A DNA stretch of 64,000 nucleotides from Bacillus alkalicellulosilyticus (GTDB lineage: Bacteria > Bacillota > Bacilli > Bacillales > Bacillaceae_F), in the NCBI RefSeq assembly GCF_002019795.1, contig NZ_KV917381.1, forward strand, positions 2,105,210 to 2,169,209, read 5' to 3'. The notes beneath the pieces were generated by a model. It made no database searches. It had not been told where the DNA came from and saw only the letters and a list, made by a program, of their open reading frames with translations. A program made the position numbers and the translations under genes. Positions 34,060 through 42,942 of the stretch are shown in pieces (position 1 is the stretch's first letter; every line of letters starts with the position of its first letter).

Positions 34060-34380
34060 TTACTCGCTCGGCCTTGGCCCAGCATCCATATTATTCTTTT
34101 CCACAGTCATTATTGGTGTAACAGTCACATCACCTGTAACTCTTACTTGACAGGAGAGACGTAACTCGTCAGTAACTCCTTTAGCAGCGAAGGCTTGTTG
34201 TTCAATGGGGGTTAAGTCTCCAAAGTCTCCTTCAGCGACCTCTACACGACAAGTTGTACACCTTGCGTTCCCACCACATCGATGAAGAATATTGACCCCG
34301 TTGTCTTCAAGGGCAAGCACTAATTTGGTACCTTCTTGAACCTCAAAAGAACCGTGACCTGGAACTGTAACTTTTGGCAT
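34060..34380 (-). CDS. 2Fe-2S ferredoxin
   Basis: A 106-residue plant/adrenodoxin-type ferredoxin. The cluster ligands are in CGGNARCTTC (C-x5-C-x2-C) with the last Cys in LRLSCQVRV. MPKVTVPGHGSFEVQEG is the usual beginning. ATG 34380 has AAGGAGG upstream on the minus strand. It transfers electrons to an unknown partner. The gene is convergent with mrfB. Confidence 0.93.
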   Translation of the reverse strand: MPKVTVPGHGSFEVQEGTKLVLALEDNGVNILHRCGGNARCTTCRVEVAEGDFGDLTPIEQQAFAAKGVTDELRLSCQVRVTGDVTVTPIMTVEKNNMDAGPRPSE

Positions 34381-34633
34381 TTTTTTATTCCTCCTTTTTA
34401 TGTTTCATCATTCCCTCACTTTACAGCTAGTAAACCTTCCCTAGGCACTCCGCATTATTTCCGAGGCAAGCGCAAAATCAGCGTTTTTTCGCAATTATTC
34501 TTTATAAAGAACACGGAAATTTGTCAGAGTTTTGTCGAAAAAGCACTTGGAAATAAAAACATTTGTCGAATGAAGATGTATGTTTTACAATACGGTGAAG
34601 GAAATATATCTTAGATGAAAGTAGAGAGATAAA

Positions 34634-34726
34634 ATGACTAAATATATATTTATGTTATTTTTCGTTATGATTGGCTTAACCGTATTAATCATGAGCGGAC
34701 TGAATAATTCTGCTTTACTTCTTTAG
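34634..34726 (+). CDS. Possible 30-aa membrane peptide
   Basis: ATG 34634 with GAGAG upstream opens a 30-codon frame whose product is one hydrophobic helix (YIFMLFFVMIGLTVLIMSGL) with a short polar tail. It lies just before the spore coat gene, and similar tiny single-helix proteins are common in the sporulation regulons of Bacillus. No independent support beyond composition and binding site. Confidence 0.4.
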   Translation: MTKYIFMLFFVMIGLTVLIMSGLNNSALLL

Positions 34727-34789
34727 GCATATGTCCTAAAAATGATATGTATATAAAAAAAATCGTGAAAATTAGGTGAATCCACTATT

Positions 34790-34817
34790 ACATGATGATT
34801 CCTTCTTACATAGGTTA
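34790..34817 (+). promoter_or_regulatory. Candidate SigK promoter of cotD
   Basis: AC at 34790-34791 and CATAGGTTA at 34809-34817 (fits CATANNNTA) are separated by 17 bases, the mother-cell SigK pattern. The AAGGAGG site and ATG 34849 follow. Confidence 0.7.
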
Positions 34818-34848
34818 ATATTGAATAACTTATAAGGAGGAATTAAAT

Positions 34849-35175
34849 ATGTGGCCAAAATGCACAAAAGTAATGCCAGCTATAGTTCATCCAACAAAAT
34901 GTAATGTGACTCAGCAATGCTGTGAGTATATCGTACCAGAGATTCACCCAAGTCATACAACAAATATCACACACCATCACTATAAGCATGTTCACAGCTT
35001 CCCGCACACATTCTCACAACAGCAAACGGTATCTCATCAAAATGTAATACAACCACCAACATTTGCACCAGCACCAGGTCCTCGTCCAGGATTTGCAGGT
35101 CCAGCTGCTGCACCAGGATTCGCAGGCCCAGGAGTTGCACCAGGTTGGGGTGCAAGACCACGTCGTTTCTTTTAA
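34849..35175 (+). CDS. cotD: Spore coat protein CotD family
   Basis: A 108-residue protein. The N-terminus MWPKCTKVMPAIVHPTKCNV with CCEYIVPEIHPSHTT, and the His-rich NITHHHYKHVHSFPHTFSQ, is the CotD inner coat signature. A C-terminal low-complexity Pro/Gly/Ala tail (about 65-105, PGPRPGFAGPAAAPGFAGPG) is longer than in the Bacillus subtilis protein and probably adds to cross-linking. AAGGAGG at 34834-34840. Synthesised late in the mother cell, matching the SigK-type promoter. Genomic position between mrfAB and ypsA is conserved. Confidence 0.94.
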   Translation: MWPKCTKVMPAIVHPTKCNVTQQCCEYIVPEIHPSHTTNITHHHYKHVHSFPHTFSQQQTVSHQNVIQPPTFAPAPGPRPGFAGPAAAPGFAGPGVAPGWGARPRRFF

Positions 35176-35188
35176 TAGCTAGCTAACC

Positions 35189-35224
35189 CAAAGGTGAACT
35201 GCAAGCAATTGCGGTTCACCTTTG
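35189..35224 (+). terminator. Long hairpin after cotD
   Basis: CAAAGGTGAACTGCAA pairs with TTGCGGTTCACCTTTG (one wobble). The stem is strong, but the following sequence is ATATAG, not a T-run. Confidence 0.7.
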
Positions 35225-35263
35225 ATATAGTAAAAGAAGGATTATTAGGCAAGGGGTGAGTCT

Positions 35264-35827
35264 GTGGGATTTGTATATGCAGTGACCGGATATAAAGCTC
35301 ATGAACTAGGAATATTCGATCAAAAACATAAAGGGATTTCATACATAAAACAGGCATTTAAGAAACGAATTATAGCTTTACTTGATGACGGGTTAGAATG
35401 GATCGTTATCAGTGGACAACTAGGTGTTGAGCTTTGGGTTGGACAAGTGGTTGATGAATTGCGAACAGAAGGATTTATGATAAAGCTTGGGGTATTAACG
35501 CCATTTTTGAATCAAGAAAAAACGTGGAGTGAATCCAATCAAGAGCTATACAATGAAATTTTGGGCTATGCTGATTATGTAGATAGCATTTCAAAAAAAG
35601 AATATGAAAATCCAATGCAACTTCGCATGAAAAATCAATTTATTATCGAAAAAACAAATGGCATTATCATCTTATATGACGAGGATAATGAAGGGTCTCC
35701 GAAATTTTATCTTGAAGAAGCTCGCAAGAAACAGGACCAAGCTTCATATGATATAGTGTACATTACTCCTGATGATATCGACAGTATCATTAGGGAAGAG
35801 CAAGAATCCAATCTCGACTATTGGTAG
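35264..35827 (+). CDS. ypsA: YpsA family (DUF1273) SLOG-fold protein
   Basis: GTG 35264 follows AAGGGGTGAG. The 187-residue protein matches YpsA: VYAVTGYKAHELGIF, then GLEWIVISGQLGVELW, TPFLNQEKTWSE and NGIIILYDEDNEGSPKF. The SLOG/Rossmann-like fold is predicted to bind a nucleotide derivative. In Bacillus subtilis YpsA affects cell division and glucose-related growth. It precedes gpsB, as in related genomes. Confidence 0.93.
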   Translation: MGFVYAVTGYKAHELGIFDQKHKGISYIKQAFKKRIIALLDDGLEWIVISGQLGVELWVGQVVDELRTEGFMIKLGVLTPFLNQEKTWSESNQELYNEILGYADYVDSISKKEYENPMQLRMKNQFIIEKTNGIIILYDEDNEGSPKFYLEEARKKQDQASYDIVYITPDDIDSIIREEQESNLDYW

Positions 35828-35906
35828 ATGACATTTCAAATTGACAATTTTCATGAATTCTGAAAAAATAATAACAACGCATAATGACAGGACGAGGTGA
35901 AGGATA

Positions 35907-36215
35907 ATGGTAAACCAATCAATCCATTTAACGGCTAAGGATATTCTTGAAAAAGAATTTAAGACGAGTTTAAAAGGGTATAATCAAGATGATGTTGATA
36001 AATTTTTAGATGCGATCATTCAAGACTATGAGAATTTTCAAGAAAAAGTGGAAAGGCTCGAGCAAGAAAATGCACAGTTGCGTCGGGAAATTAAGAAATT
36101 ATCAGGAACTACTTCGACACGAACAAATCCTGCAGCTGGTAGCACGAATTATGATATTTTACAAAGGCTTTCGAATCTTGAAAAAAAGGTATTTGGGTCA
36201 AAGCTATACGAATAG
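35907..36215 (+). CDS. gpsB: Cell division and elongation regulator GpsB
   Basis: A 102-residue DivIVA-like coiled-coil protein. [31 protein letters not shown] is the lipid/partner-binding N-terminal domain. A coiled coil spans about residues 35-70 ([22 protein letters not shown]), and the C-terminus holds [15 protein letters not shown], the trimer domain. It shuttles PBP1 between sidewall and septum. GAGGTGAAGG ribosome binding site upstream of ATG 35907. Confidence 0.96.
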   Translation: MVNQSIHLTAKDILEKEFKTSLKGYNQDDVDKFLDAIIQDYENFQEKVERLEQENAQLRREIKKLSGTTSTRTNPAAGSTNYDILQRLSNLEKKVFGSKLYE

Positions 36216-36227
36216 GAGCGTTGGCTA

Positions 36228-36629
36228 GTGATTGAAGTGTATATTGACGGCGCAAGTGCTGGAAATCCAGGCCCGTCGGGTGCAGGAATATTTATTAATT
36301 TTAAAGACGGTACAGTTGAACGCCATGCGATTCCGCTTGGTATCATGAGTAATCATGAGGCAGAATATGAGGCGTTACTTCATGGTCTTTCTATTTGCTT
36401 AGAAAAAGGTATTGCTAAAGTTTCTTTTCGGACAGATTCAAAATTAATTGATGATGCCGTTGAGAAACGACATGTAAAGAAGGCTCAATATAAAGGGTTG
36501 CTTGAGCAAGCTATACTTAAAATTGACCAATTTGAGATGTTCTTTATCAAATGGATTCCAGGTAATCAAAATAAAAATGCAGACGAACTAGCGAGACTTG
36601 CCATTCGAAAGAATGTGGAGTCCCAGTAA
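36228..36629 (+). CDS. Ribonuclease HI-like protein
   Basis: GTG 36228 follows AGGAG at 36214-36218. The 133-residue protein has the four acidic catalytic residues of RNase H in IDGASAGNPGPSGAG (Asp), SNHEAEYEALLHGL (Glu), FRTDSKLI (Asp) and NADELARLA (Asp). This is the YpeP/YpdQ-like short type lacking the basic protrusion, which in Bacillus often has weak or no RNA-DNA hybrid cleavage. It begins 12 bp after gpsB. Confidence 0.88.
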   Translation: MIEVYIDGASAGNPGPSGAGIFINFKDGTVERHAIPLGIMSNHEAEYEALLHGLSICLEKGIAKVSFRTDSKLIDDAVEKRHVKKAQYKGLLEQAILKIDQFEMFFIKWIPGNQNKNADELARLAIRKNVESQ

Positions 36630-36636
36630 TTGTCAC

Positions 36637-36665
36637 TTGTATAAAGAACTAAATCATTATACAAT
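36637..36665 (+). promoter_or_regulatory. Candidate rnpB promoter
   Basis: TTGTAT and TACAAT (36660-36665) are separated by 17 bases; transcription would start about 15 bases before the mature RNA. Confidence 0.5.
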
Positions 36666-36686
36666 GTTAAATGTCGCAATGACAAA

Positions 36687-37077
36687 CCAATAACGTTCAG
36701 ATAATCGCTACGTATGTAGAGGAAAGTCCATGCTCGCACGGTCTGCGATGACCGTAGTGTTCGTGCCTAGCGAAGTCATAAGCTAGGGTAATCTGGTTTC
36801 GACTGGATTAACGGCGAAGTAAGCACCTAAGTCTTCGGATATGGTGTGATGCTTCTGAAAGTGCCACAGTGACGGAGTCCGCTTGGAAACAAGAGGAGTG
36901 GAACGAGGTAAACCCCACGAGCGAGAAACCCAAAATTTGGTAGGGGAACCTTCTCGAAGGAATTGAACGGAGAGAAGGACAGGAGAAATCTTGTAGATAG
37001 ATGATTATCACCGGAGTACGAGGCTCATCACCGTTTGTAGTACGAAGGAACAGAACATGGCTTATCGAACGTTATGG
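36687..37077 (+). ncRNA. rnpB: RNase P RNA, bacterial type B
   Basis: The outer stem pairs CCAATAACGTTC with GAACGTTATGG. Conserved blocks are present in order: TAGAGGAAAGTCCATGCTCGC, GTAGTGTTCGTGCCTAGCGA, AGTCATAAGCTAGGG, CTTCGGATATGG, GAAAGTGCCACAGTGACGGAG, GGTAAACCCCACGAGCGAGA, AACCCAAAATTTGGTAGGGG, GGAGAGAAGGACAG and TAGATAGATGATTATC. Length about 391 nt, normal for Bacillus. It is the catalytic RNA that matures the 5' ends of tRNAs. The gene lies in its usual place before ypsC. Confidence 0.97.
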
Positions 37078-37089
37078 AGATGAAAAACC

Positions 37090-37118
37090 AATCCCTTTTA
37101 TAGGGATATTTTTTTTGT
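37090..37118 (+). terminator. rnpB terminator
   Basis: ATCCCT pairs with AGGGAT across TTTT and is followed by a run of Ts. Confidence 0.9.
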
Positions 37119-37211
37119 TCATTAACTAACTTGTTGTATAACTTCATTTGTCATTGTTCTCGTTTACCTCTATAATAGGAACAGATATTTTGAAGTGAGG
37201 GAGTTTGATTG

Positions 37212-38360
37212 ATGGGAAAGGTAACATTAATAGCAACAGCTACAATGGGTCTAGAAGCGCTTGTAGCTAGAGAAGTAAAAGATTTGGGATATCAGGATGT
37301 TCAAGTTGAAAATGGACGTGTAACCTATACTGCGGATGAATCAGCGATTTGTCGCTCTAACTTATGGCTTAGAACAGCGGACCGTGTGAAATTAAAAGTT
37401 GGGGAATTTAAAGCTTTTACGTTTGATGAGCTTTTTGAAAAAACCAAAGCATTACCATGGGCTGATTTAATTCCAGAGAATGGCGAGTTTCCTGTCGTCG
37501 GAAAATCGGTAAAATCAAAACTGTTTTCTGTGAGTGATTGCCAGGCGATTGTTAAAAAGGCCGTTGTTGAAAGCATGAAAAAAAAGTATAAATCAAGTTG
37601 GTTCTCTGAAGATGGACCTTTGTACAGAATTGAAATTGCTTTACATAAAGATGTTGCCACTTTAACAATTGACACAAGTGGAACGGGTTTACATAAAAGA
37701 GGATATCGTTATTTACATAATCAAGCGCCTTTAAAAGAAACATTAGCTTCAGCTTTAATTATGTTAACAAACTGGAATGCAGACAAGCCTTTTATTGATC
37801 CTTTTTGTGGTTCAGGAACCATTCCAATTGAAGCCGCAATGATTGGACAAAACATAGCTCCTGGATTTAATCGTGAATTTGTTTCCGAAAAATGGGGTTG
37901 GATAGGCAAGGATAATTGGGATAACGCCAGAATGGAAGTGGAAGATGTCGCAAACTATGACCAACCACTTTCCATTTTTGGGACTGACATCGATCATCGG
38001 ATGATTGAACTTGCAACAAACAATGCGATGGAAGCTGGTTTTGGTGATTTAATTAAGTTTAAGCAAATGCAGGTAACTGATCTAAGAACAAACCAAGATT
38101 ATGGTGTCGTTGTAGGGAATCCACCATATGGTGAACGTCTTGGTGAGCGTGAAGAAGTAGAAGTAATGTACAAAGACATGGGAGCGTTGTTTAGGGAGGA
38201 ACTGAAGACGTGGTCCGTGTACATTTTGACATCAAATGAAAATTTTGAAACACTATACGGAAAGCCTGCGTCTAAAAGACGGAAGTTGTATAACGGAAAT
38301 TTGAAGACAGATTATTACCAATACTTTGGCCCAAGACCTAAAAGAAACAATGAAGAATAA
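37212..38360 (+). CDS. ypsC: THUMP-domain RNA (guanine-N2-)-methyltransferase, RlmL/YpsC type
   Basis: ATG 37212 follows GAGGGAG. The 382-residue protein has an N-terminal THUMP domain (about residues 1-155) and a Rossmann-type methyltransferase domain: DPFCGSGTIPIEAAMIG binds SAM and VGNPPYGERLGE is the NPPY catalytic motif for amino-methylation. The family modifies guanine 2445 or similar in 23S rRNA. It follows rnpB as in Bacillus subtilis. Confidence 0.93.
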   Translation: MGKVTLIATATMGLEALVAREVKDLGYQDVQVENGRVTYTADESAICRSNLWLRTADRVKLKVGEFKAFTFDELFEKTKALPWADLIPENGEFPVVGKSVKSKLFSVSDCQAIVKKAVVESMKKKYKSSWFSEDGPLYRIEIALHKDVATLTIDTSGTGLHKRGYRYLHNQAPLKETLASALIMLTNWNADKPFIDPFCGSGTIPIEAAMIGQNIAPGFNREFVSEKWGWIGKDNWDNARMEVEDVANYDQPLSIFGTDIDHRMIELATNNAMEAGFGDLIKFKQMQVTDLRTNQDYGVVVGNPPYGERLGEREEVEVMYKDMGALFREELKTWSVYILTSNENFETLYGKPASKRRKLYNGNLKTDYYQYFGPRPKRNNEE

Positions 38361-38381
38361 CTAAACACTGAATAATTTTAT

Positions 38382-38429
38382 AAAAGGCAGGGACAAAAAG
38401 TAAAACTACTTTTAGTTCTTGCCTTTTTC
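38382..38429 (+). terminator. Terminator, GACAAAAG-type hairpin family
   Basis: AAAAGGCAGGGAC pairs imperfectly with GTTCTTGCCTTTT, with the GACAAAAAGT/ACTTTTAGT core inside and TTTTTC after it. Confidence 0.85.
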
Positions 38430-38540
38430 ATTGGTATGTAGCCAAGTTTTAACTTAAAATAAAATATAAATAATGCATGATTATACTCTTACATGGAAAA
38501 CCTCTAAAAGTAAATTTTTATATAGAGGTGTTTTTCAATT

Positions 38541-39110
38541 ATGAGTGTTACTGAATATTGGAATGAAATATATAAACAAACGGATGAGCTTAACAGGTTA
38601 TTTTCATCCTATTGGCATGAACATTCCCACATGGGAACATGGCAATTTTGGGTAGCTTTATCATTTCTTGTGCTGCCGTTGATTCTGCTTATGTATACGA
38701 TTGATAAGCGACGAATATTTGAGGTTTTTTTCTTTGGGTTTGTTGTGCATATGTTATGGACATATGCAAGTATACCCCTTGAACGTGGTGGACTCTTTAC
38801 ACATCTTTATTTTATAACACCTACCCTTCCTTTTGCTTTAAATATGACCGCATCCGCGTTGCCAATCGGCTTTTTACTAGTATATCAATATTGTACAAAC
38901 CATCAAAAAAATTTTTATTTGTATACGGTTATGTTAAGTGCCATTTTTGCCTTTGGTTTTGCATCATTTGAAGATTTTTTGGGATTAGTTGAATTTAGAA
39001 AGGGAATGAACCAGTTCTATTTATTCATAATTGATATTGTAATTGCATTTGTTGCATATTGGTTTACCAAGTTTCTTCTCGGAGTAAAACGAAGTGTGGA
39101 GTGGAATTAA
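38541..39110 (+). CDS. Multi-pass membrane protein, CBO0543-like
   Basis: A 189-residue protein with about five membrane helices (LSFLVLPLILLMYTI, VFFFGFVVHMLWTYAS, LPFALNMTASALPIGFLLVY, LSAIFAFGFASF, FIIDIVIAFVAYWFTKFLL) and a short acidic N-terminus. The pattern WALSFLVLPLILLMYTIDKRR resembles an uncharacterised Firmicute family. No transport or enzyme motif. GAGG upstream of ATG 38541. Monocistronic with terminators on both sides. Confidence 0.7.
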   Translation: MSVTEYWNEIYKQTDELNRLFSSYWHEHSHMGTWQFWVALSFLVLPLILLMYTIDKRRIFEVFFFGFVVHMLWTYASIPLERGGLFTHLYFITPTLPFALNMTASALPIGFLLVYQYCTNHQKNFYLYTVMLSAIFAFGFASFEDFLGLVEFRKGMNQFYLFIIDIVIAFVAYWFTKFLLGVKRSVEWN

Positions 39111-39115
39111 CCATA

Positions 39116-39157
39116 AATAACGGGCTGACCTTTCGGGATTAAAGGTCAGCCCGTTAT
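39116..39157 (+). terminator. Rho-independent terminator
   Basis: AATAACGGGCTGACCTT pairs with AAGGTCAGCCCGTTATT. The stem is long and fully paired. Confidence 0.88.
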
Positions 39158-39394
39158 TCGATGTAAACCGTTTATTAGGAGGGTATGGTCAAATCATGTT
39201 AGTCGGTGGGGTGTTTGACCATTGAATATAACATGTGTACATCATGTCCATATTATGTGTAACTTTTTTATTTCTTTATTTTAAGAAAATAATTACTACT
39301 CTTTTATTTATAATTATTAACTTAGTGGAATATTAGTTTGAAAAATCGTGAAAAATAAAGATGTTAGTTGAAGAATGACGATGGAGGGACAGTA

Positions 39395-39655
39395 ATGACA
39401 GATTATACAACGGGATATAATGATTTAAAACAAGTGGAGATGGCGATAAAGGCAGCACAGCGAATGGTAGGGCAAGCAACTATGAGCATGGATGATGACC
39501 AGCTTAAAGCCGCAACACAAGCTCTCCAACAAGCCAAAAACCAATTCCAACATGCAATCTCACATCAAACAGGTGTAGATCAACAATTTTTTGAAATTTC
39601 ATCTGAACTAATTGAGCGTATTGATCATCAACTTGATGAAGCCAAAAAAAAATAA
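39395..39655 (+). CDS. DUF2564-like small protein
   Basis: ATG 39395 follows GGAGGGA; the ORF extends upstream to 39368 without a binding site. The 86-residue soluble helical protein (KQVEMAIKAAQRMVGQATM, then QALQQAKNQFQHAI, IERIDHQLDEAKKK) resembles the DUF2564 family of Bacillaceae, of unknown function. Upstream, 39158-39394 holds an inverted repeat ATGGTCAAA/TTTGACCAT (39185-39193 and 39214-39222) and no gene. Confidence 0.75.
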   Translation: MTDYTTGYNDLKQVEMAIKAAQRMVGQATMSMDDDQLKAATQALQQAKNQFQHAISHQTGVDQQFFEISSELIERIDHQLDEAKKK

Positions 39656-39669
39656 AACTAAATGCATAT

Positions 39670-39702
39670 AAAAAGGCTTGGCTTACATAGCCGAGCCTTT
39701 AA
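39670..39702. terminator. Bidirectional terminator
   Basis: AAAGGCTTGGCT pairs with AGCCGAGCCTTT across a short loop, between convergent genes. Confidence 0.85.
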
Positions 39703-39710
39703 CATTGGTT

Positions 39711-40013
39711 TCACTCAGGATGGTCACTGTTTTTCCATTTTTCGTTTGTGAATGTCATAAGATTGATACTTGAGTTGTAATCAACTACCATGCCATCCAT
39801 ATACCAAAAATCATCTTCATTTACGAAAAATAGGATGTTTTCATGTGTCATTCGATAAGATGATGGCTGAGGTTCGTCCTTTTGAACACCTACCGAAAAT
39901 CCACCTGACCCTACCCCTCCCACTCTTACAAATAATCGTAAGGCATCACCTGGTTGAAGTGAGATTTCGGTTTTATAAAAAGAAACAGCTTCTTGAGAAA
40001 TCGTCATGTGCAT
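39711..40013 (-). CDS. yneR: HesB/IscA-like protein, YneR type
   Basis: A 100-residue HesB-family protein (ISQEAVSFYKTEISLQPGDALRLFVRVGG, then GGFSVGVQKDEP and VVDYNSSINLMTFT). It contains no cysteine, so it cannot bind an Fe-S cluster like true IscA; this is characteristic of the YneR group. Role unknown. ATG 40013 has GAGGATATC upstream on the minus strand. Confidence 0.85.
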   Translation of the reverse strand: MHMTISQEAVSFYKTEISLQPGDALRLFVRVGGVGSGGFSVGVQKDEPQPSSYRMTHENILFFVNEDDFWYMDGMVVDYNSSINLMTFTNEKWKNSDHPE

Positions 40014-40129
40014 GTGATATCCTCCATTCTATGTTCCTTACTATTGTACCAAAAAAATAAGATTTCCTTAAAAATAAAGGGTATTTATTAGTGATGTAGA
40101 AATATATTGTGCAGAAAGGGTGATGAATG

Positions 40130-41629
40130 ATGTCTGAAACAATAGAACAGCAGTTTTTAAACTATGTCAAAAAAATAGAAAATATGAATGAAGCAATAGG
40201 GTTACTGTACTGGGATGCACGTACAGGTGCTCCAAAAAAAGGAGTGGATCAACGTTCTGAAGTTATCGGGACGTTATCAACAGATGTTTTTTTGATGTCG
40301 GTTTCTGACCAAATGAAAGCCTATTTGGACGAACTGTCACAAAAAGATGACCTTTCAGAAATCACACGAAAAACGGTTGAGGAATGCCAAAAAAACTATG
40401 ACCGAAATAAGAAGATTCCTGAGAAGGAATATTCAGAGTATGTCATCTTACAATCGAAAGCTGAAGCTACTTGGGAGGATGCAAAAAACAATGCAGATTT
40501 TGCGAGCTTCCAGCCGTATTTGGAAAAAATTGTTGAGTTCCAACGGCGATTTGTTGAATATCGAGGTTATACTGGGAATAAATACAACACACTGCTAGAT
40601 GATTACGAGCCAGGAATAACCGTAGATATTTTAGATGACGTGTTTGGAAAGCTTCGTGAAGAACTGATCCCCTTGGTAGAGGGAGTAACATCTTCAGAAC
40701 ATAAACCGAACACAGAGTTTTTATTTACACACTTTCCAAAAGAAAATCAAAAAGCATTTAGCCTAGATATACTAAATCAACTTCGATACGATTTTAACAA
40801 AGGAAGATTGGACGAGACCGTGCATCCTTTTGCGATTGGCTTGAATCCAAATGATGTTCGTGTCACTACAAAATATGATGAGTATGATTTCCGAACAGCT
40901 ATTTTTGGGACGATTCATGAGTGCGGTCATGCACTATATGAACAAAATATTTCTGAAAAGTTAATAGGCACGCCTTTATGTGATGGGACGTCGATGGGGA
41001 TTCATGAATCTCAGTCTCTTTTCTTTGAAAATATGGTGGGGAGACATCCGTCATTCTGGAATAAAAACTATGCCGTATTACAATCCCATGCTCCTAAGCA
41101 ATTTGCGAATATATCGATTGAAGAGTTTTACAGAGCCATTAATGTCGCAGGACCTTCTTTGATCCGAATTGAAGCGGATGAAATGACGTATTGTTTACAT
41201 ATTATATTACGATATGAAATTGAAAAGGGCTTAATCAATGGCGAAATAGAGGTAAAAGATTTACCTCAAATCTGGAACGATAAAATGGAAGAATACTTAG
41301 GCGTAAGGCCAACTCATGACGGTGAAGGAGTACTACAGGACGTTCATTGGTCAGGTGGAGCATTTGGTTATTTCCCATCCTACGCATTAGGTTACATTTA
41401 CGCTGCACAATTAAAACATGCGATGGATAAAGATATTCCAAACTTCGCGGAACTCCTTGAGGAAGGGAACCTTGAACCTGTGACAAACTGGCTCAAAACA
41501 CATGTTCACCAACACGGCAAGCTAAAAGAGCCCGTAGATATCTTAAAAGACACAACAGGAGAAGGAATTAATCCTAGTTATTTAGTGACTTATCTAAGTA
41601 AAAAATATCGTGAATTATATCAATTTTAA
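40130..41629 (+). CDS. ypwA: M32-family carboxypeptidase (YpwA)
   Basis: A 499-residue thermostable-carboxypeptidase-1-like metallopeptidase. The zinc site is HECGH (His263 and His267) in GTIHECGHALYEQ, with the downstream Glu in IHESQSLFFENMV. DPS-like SLIRIEADEMTYCLHIILRYE and VQDVHWSGGAFGYFPSYALG match the family. It removes C-terminal residues from peptides in the cytosol. ATG 40127, just before, is an equally possible start; AGAAAGGG lies at 40113-40120. Confidence 0.93.
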   Translation: MSETIEQQFLNYVKKIENMNEAIGLLYWDARTGAPKKGVDQRSEVIGTLSTDVFLMSVSDQMKAYLDELSQKDDLSEITRKTVEECQKNYDRNKKIPEKEYSEYVILQSKAEATWEDAKNNADFASFQPYLEKIVEFQRRFVEYRGYTGNKYNTLLDDYEPGITVDILDDVFGKLREELIPLVEGVTSSEHKPNTEFLFTHFPKENQKAFSLDILNQLRYDFNKGRLDETVHPFAIGLNPNDVRVTTKYDEYDFRTAIFGTIHECGHALYEQNISEKLIGTPLCDGTSMGIHESQSLFFENMVGRHPSFWNKNYAVLQSHAPKQFANISIEEFYRAINVAGPSLIRIEADEMTYCLHIILRYEIEKGLINGEIEVKDLPQIWNDKMEEYLGVRPTHDGEGVLQDVHWSGGAFGYFPSYALGYIYAAQLKHAMDKDIPNFAELLEEGNLEPVTNWLKTHVHQHGKLKEPVDILKDTTGEGINPSYLVTYLSKKYRELYQF

Positions 41630-41632
41630 ATC

Positions 41633-41676
41633 AGAAGGCTAGGACAAAAGGTAAAAAACCTTTGGTCCTGGCTTCT
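41633..41676. terminator. Bidirectional terminator, GACAAAAG-type hairpin family
   Basis: AGAAGGCTAGGACAAAAGG pairs with CCTTTGGTCCTGGCTTCT (one bulge). It serves the M32 gene and the convergent acyltransferase gene. Confidence 0.88.
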
Positions 41677-41681
41677 CTTTA

Positions 41682-42806
41682 TTACGCTGAATTCTTTATT
41701 GACGTATTCTCACGACTTGTATGTTTTATACCAAACAAAGGTTGTATCCAGTCGGATTTACGGATGAGAAAGTGGAAGATTATTAGAATAATTGAAAAGG
41801 ATATTGTCATCAATAGCATTAATTTAGTAGGGATGGAGAGAGAAAGGTCCATTAGAAAATACCCTACAATGACAATTACCGGTTGATGCAAGATATAAAA
41901 TGGCATCGAAGCCTGACTTGCATATTTTAGTTTTTGATTTGAATAAAAGAAAAATTTATCCGCCACATAAAAAAGGACCAGAAACATACTCCAACAACTA
42001 AGCACTTTAACTATACTAAAAAGCAATGAGTGATACATGCCTGTCATAAATAGATATATATATAAAGAAGTAGAAATGATAGCCATGATTATATGTATTG
42101 AAATCGTGTTTTTAACAACATGTTTGAATGACTCCTTTGAAAATAAGTACATCCCGTATAGAAATATGGCAAGATAAAATAGAAGATCCCACCCTCCTAA
42201 ATGAACGAGATTTGCTGTCGAATTAATAAGTATTAATGGTATAGGCAAGAAGAATAGATAAGTTGTTTTGAAAGGCTTGTTTATACGACCATTTTTTCTC
42301 ATTAGTAAGAGTGGAACAATGAGGAGTGAAAAGATTAACAATACAAGCAAATACCATAAATGGAGGCCTACAAAAGCAAAGTTACCAGTTCCCCCTATTT
42401 CAAGATAAAGGCCATCAAAATATCGTGGGATAAAAGCTAAAAATGACCCGCTCAATTGAGAGGTTGTAATTCGTTCAATGTACACTTGAGGTGGTGACAA
42501 AATAAGGATACCAAAAACTAGGGGTATTCCTAATCGTATGACTCTTTCTTTTACGAAAGCTTGAGAAGTTCGCTTTTGTAGCGCATAATATACACTTATA
42601 CCCGAAATTGCAAAGAAAGCAGGCATTAGCCATACACCCATAAATAATGAAATAAATAAAGCAAAAGAAGAATCTAGAAGATTGTTCTTTACGTGCCAAG
42701 GAAACGGATTAACGAACATTAAACAGTGATAAAGAAATACAGCTAAAGTTAACCAAACCCGTAACCAATCTAAATGAAATTGACGTTGAATAACTGAATT
42801 TTGCAT
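41682..42806 (-). CDS. Acyltransferase 3-family membrane protein (OpgC/MdoC-like)
   Basis: ATG 42806 is chosen because AAGGGTGG lies upstream on the minus strand and the family opening RQFHLDWLRVWLTLAVFLYH follows. A longer frame running to 43022 would overlap the divergent GH18 gene. The 374-residue protein has about ten membrane helices. FFAISGISVYYALQKR and the PVIVIVGYFLMDLSL near the C-terminus fit acyltransferase 3. Such enzymes transfer acetyl or succinyl groups to cell-surface glycans. Substrate unknown. Confidence 0.87.
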   Translation of the reverse strand: MQNSVIQRQFHLDWLRVWLTLAVFLYHCLMFVNPFPWHVKNNLLDSSFALFISLFMGVWLMPAFFAISGISVYYALQKRTSQAFVKERVIRLGIPLVFGILILSPPQVYIERITTSQLSGSFLAFIPRYFDGLYLEIGGTGNFAFVGLHLWYLLVLLIFSLLIVPLLLMRKNGRINKPFKTTYLFFLPIPLILINSTANLVHLGGWDLLFYLAIFLYGMYLFSKESFKHVVKNTISIHIIMAIISTSLYIYLFMTGMYHSLLFSIVKVLSCWSMFLVLFYVADKFFFYSNQKLKYASQASMPFYILHQPVIVIVGYFLMDLSLSIPTKLMLLMTISFSIILIIFHFLIRKSDWIQPLFGIKHTSRENTSIKNSA

Positions 42807-42942
42807 AAGTACCACCCTTGTGCTTGGTATGATTTTCATCTTAAGTATAGTCTGATTCAAAAGGTAAAGATAGAGTGCCATTAATATTCTCTTTCCAACT
42901 GTTCTATTATCTCGTATGATGAAACGAAGGAGGAGAATAAGA

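Noticed and set aside
36808-37011. Minus-strand frame of 67 codons
   Set aside because: It lies inside the RNase P RNA gene and has no independent support.
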